A program made the translations under genes and the position numbers. A stretch of 64,000 nucleotides of DNA, from assembly GCF_000259075.1 (NCBI RefSeq), contig NZ_AJKI01000046.1:1-64000 (forward strand), read 5' to 3'. Every line of letters starts with the position of its first letter. Within the stretch, counting starts at the first letter, position 1. The stretch comes from Marinilabilia salmonicolor JCM 21150. Its GTDB lineage: Bacteria; Bacteroidota; Bacteroidia; Bacteroidales; Marinilabiliaceae. The notes beneath the pieces were generated by a model. That model was not told where the DNA came from, did no database searches, and worked only from the letters and a program-made list of their open reading frames with translations. Positions 63,265 to 64,000 of the stretch are shown here, piece after piece.

Positions 63265-63452
63265 AATGCCTGTCCATAAACTAAGCAAAATTTGTTTTTG
63301 ATCATGTGTTTGTCAAGAAAGTGCCAGTTGCAAAGCCTGCCCCGATATTTTTCGGCGGCTTGCCATTCCCGGAAATGCGGAGCTTACCTGAGTAAATGAG
63401 GGGTTTCCGGGAATGGCATAACGCAGTAAATGGTACTTTATGGAGAGACATT
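63265..63452 (+). mobile_element. Covarying-hairpin element, copy E (188 bp)
   Basis: Ends AATGCCTGTCCATAAA and TTTATGGAGAGACATT. The 14-bp hairpin GCCATTCCCGGAAA (63362-63375)/TTTCCGGGAATGGC (63404-63417) encloses the loop TGCGGAG/TGAGGGG and inner stem TTAC/GTAA. It fills the whole gap between the regulator stop and sbcC; its last base is the first base of the sbcC stop triplet. No target duplication is seen (AATT and TATA). Confidence 0.75.
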
Positions 63453-64000
63453 TATAGTTCCCAACTCGCCTTTACCAGACTACCCTTCTCGTCATCATTA
63501 TCAATCTTCAGAAAAGTGCCTATTTCCTGGTTCATCTCTTCCACATGTGAAATAACTCCCACAATCCGGTTCTCGTGGCGCAATGATTTCAGGGTGTCAA
63601 AAACAATGCTGAGCGATTCCCGGTCCAGCGTGCCAAAACCTTCATCCAGAAAGAAGAAATTTCCGCTGGCGGAGGTATGTTTTTGAATGCTGTCGGCCAG
63701 TGAAAGAGCCAGTGACAGAGAAGCCTGGAAGGTTTGTCCGCCCGAAAGGGTTTTGACACTTCGCAGGTGACCTTCGTTCATGAAATCGCGTACCTGAAAC
63801 GAGTTGTCTGATGCCAGTTCCAGTGAGAGGTGCTGCCGGGTGAGCCGGTAAAATCGGTCGTTGGCAGCCCGCACCAGTTCCTGCAGAAAAACCGTGGAAA
63901 TGTATTTGACAAAACGACCTCCCTGAAAGAGGTTTTTCATCATTTTCAGGTCTTCGGCCCGTTCCAGCACTTTGGAATGTTGTTTTTTTATCTCTTTGGC
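63452..64000 (-). CDS. sbcC: SbcC-type exonuclease ATPase, C-terminal part (cut by window edge)
   Basis: The frame is open to the window edge, so the start lies beyond 64000. The visible 182 residues contain the ABC signature LSGGQTFQASLSLALSLAD, Walker B FFFLDEGFGTLD and the D-loop/H-loop region GVISHVEEMNQEIGTF, the C-terminal ATPase half of SbcC/Rad50. With SbcD it forms the MRE11-RAD50-like nuclease that opens DNA hairpins and palindromes. Its 3' end touches element copy E. Confidence 0.93.
   Translation of the reverse strand, partial: AKEIKKQHSKVLERAEDLKMMKNLFQGGRFVKYISTVFLQELVRAANDRFYRLTRQHLSLELASDNSFQVRDFMNEGHLRSVKTLSGGQTFQASLSLALSLADSIQKHTSASGNFFFLDEGFGTLDRESLSIVFDTLKSLRHENRIVGVISHVEEMNQEIGTFLKIDNDDEKGSLVKASWEL

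Noticed and set aside
1-64000. CRISPR array, rRNA operon, prophage or intact insertion sequence
   Set aside because: I saw no regularly spaced identical repeats, rRNA segments, phage structural genes or transposase ORFs.

Overview
The window reads as chromosomal DNA of a Bacteroidota member, most likely an anaerobic polysaccharide degrader near the Marinilabiliales/Bacteroidales. The basis is a very large hybrid two-component sensor, TAT-exported Gfo/Idh/MocA enzymes, DUF1080 proteins, a TonB receptor with a carboxypeptidase-like leader domain, HYC_CC_PP and YwbE family proteins, and many promoters with the Bacteroidota -7 box TAnnTTTG instead of sigma70 boxes. Shine-Dalgarno sequences are rare. 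The genus is inference.

Layout. 1-2.2 kb: tRNA-Arg(TCT) and an exonuclease-RecQ gene with most of its helicase deleted in frame. 2.6-5.8 kb: asnB and serB. 5.9-8.8 kb: pectinesterase and GH43 glycosidase. 8.9-22.6 kb: a copper-handling island on the minus strand (HYC_CC_PP protein, CusA, CusC, CusB, HMA protein, multicopper oxidase, SHOCT protein, CopB-type ATPase, DUF302 protein, small membrane protein), in which the pumps, the oxidase and small Cu-binding proteins would together clear Cu(I) from cytosol and periplasm. 23-33.7 kb: YkgJ and YwbE proteins, DEAD-box helicase, a decayed nitrilase fragment, ECF sigma factor with a membrane partner, GH2 beta-mannosidase, epimerase, LpxH-like phosphoesterase, a HigBA-like toxin-antitoxin pair and a universal stress protein. 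33.9-53.7 kb: Nudix/NicO-like operon, YfcC carrier, orphan GroES-like protein, ClC channel, TonB receptor, metallophosphoesterase, SDR, S9 peptidase, Pif1-like helicase, LytTR regulator, desaturase and methyltransferase. 53.9-63.3 kb: a probable 3-keto-glycoside locus (two TAT Gfo/Idh/MocA oxidoreductases, an ApbE-like protein, a tandem DUF1080 protein) with a divergent hybrid two-component regulator. 63.4 kb to the edge: the 3' part of sbcC.

The strongest unexplained signal is a dispersed family of 165-199 bp elements (25.8, 43.5, 57.5 and 63.3 kb, plus a truncated copy at 22.9 kb). They have terminal inverted repeats and, in two copies, 4-bp target duplications. Each full copy holds a central hairpin whose arms differ completely between copies but are perfectly complementary within each copy, around a conserved internal loop. 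I do not recognise the family. Four other palindromic repeat families lie mostly at gene ends. No CRISPR array, rRNA, prophage or intact insertion sequence was seen.
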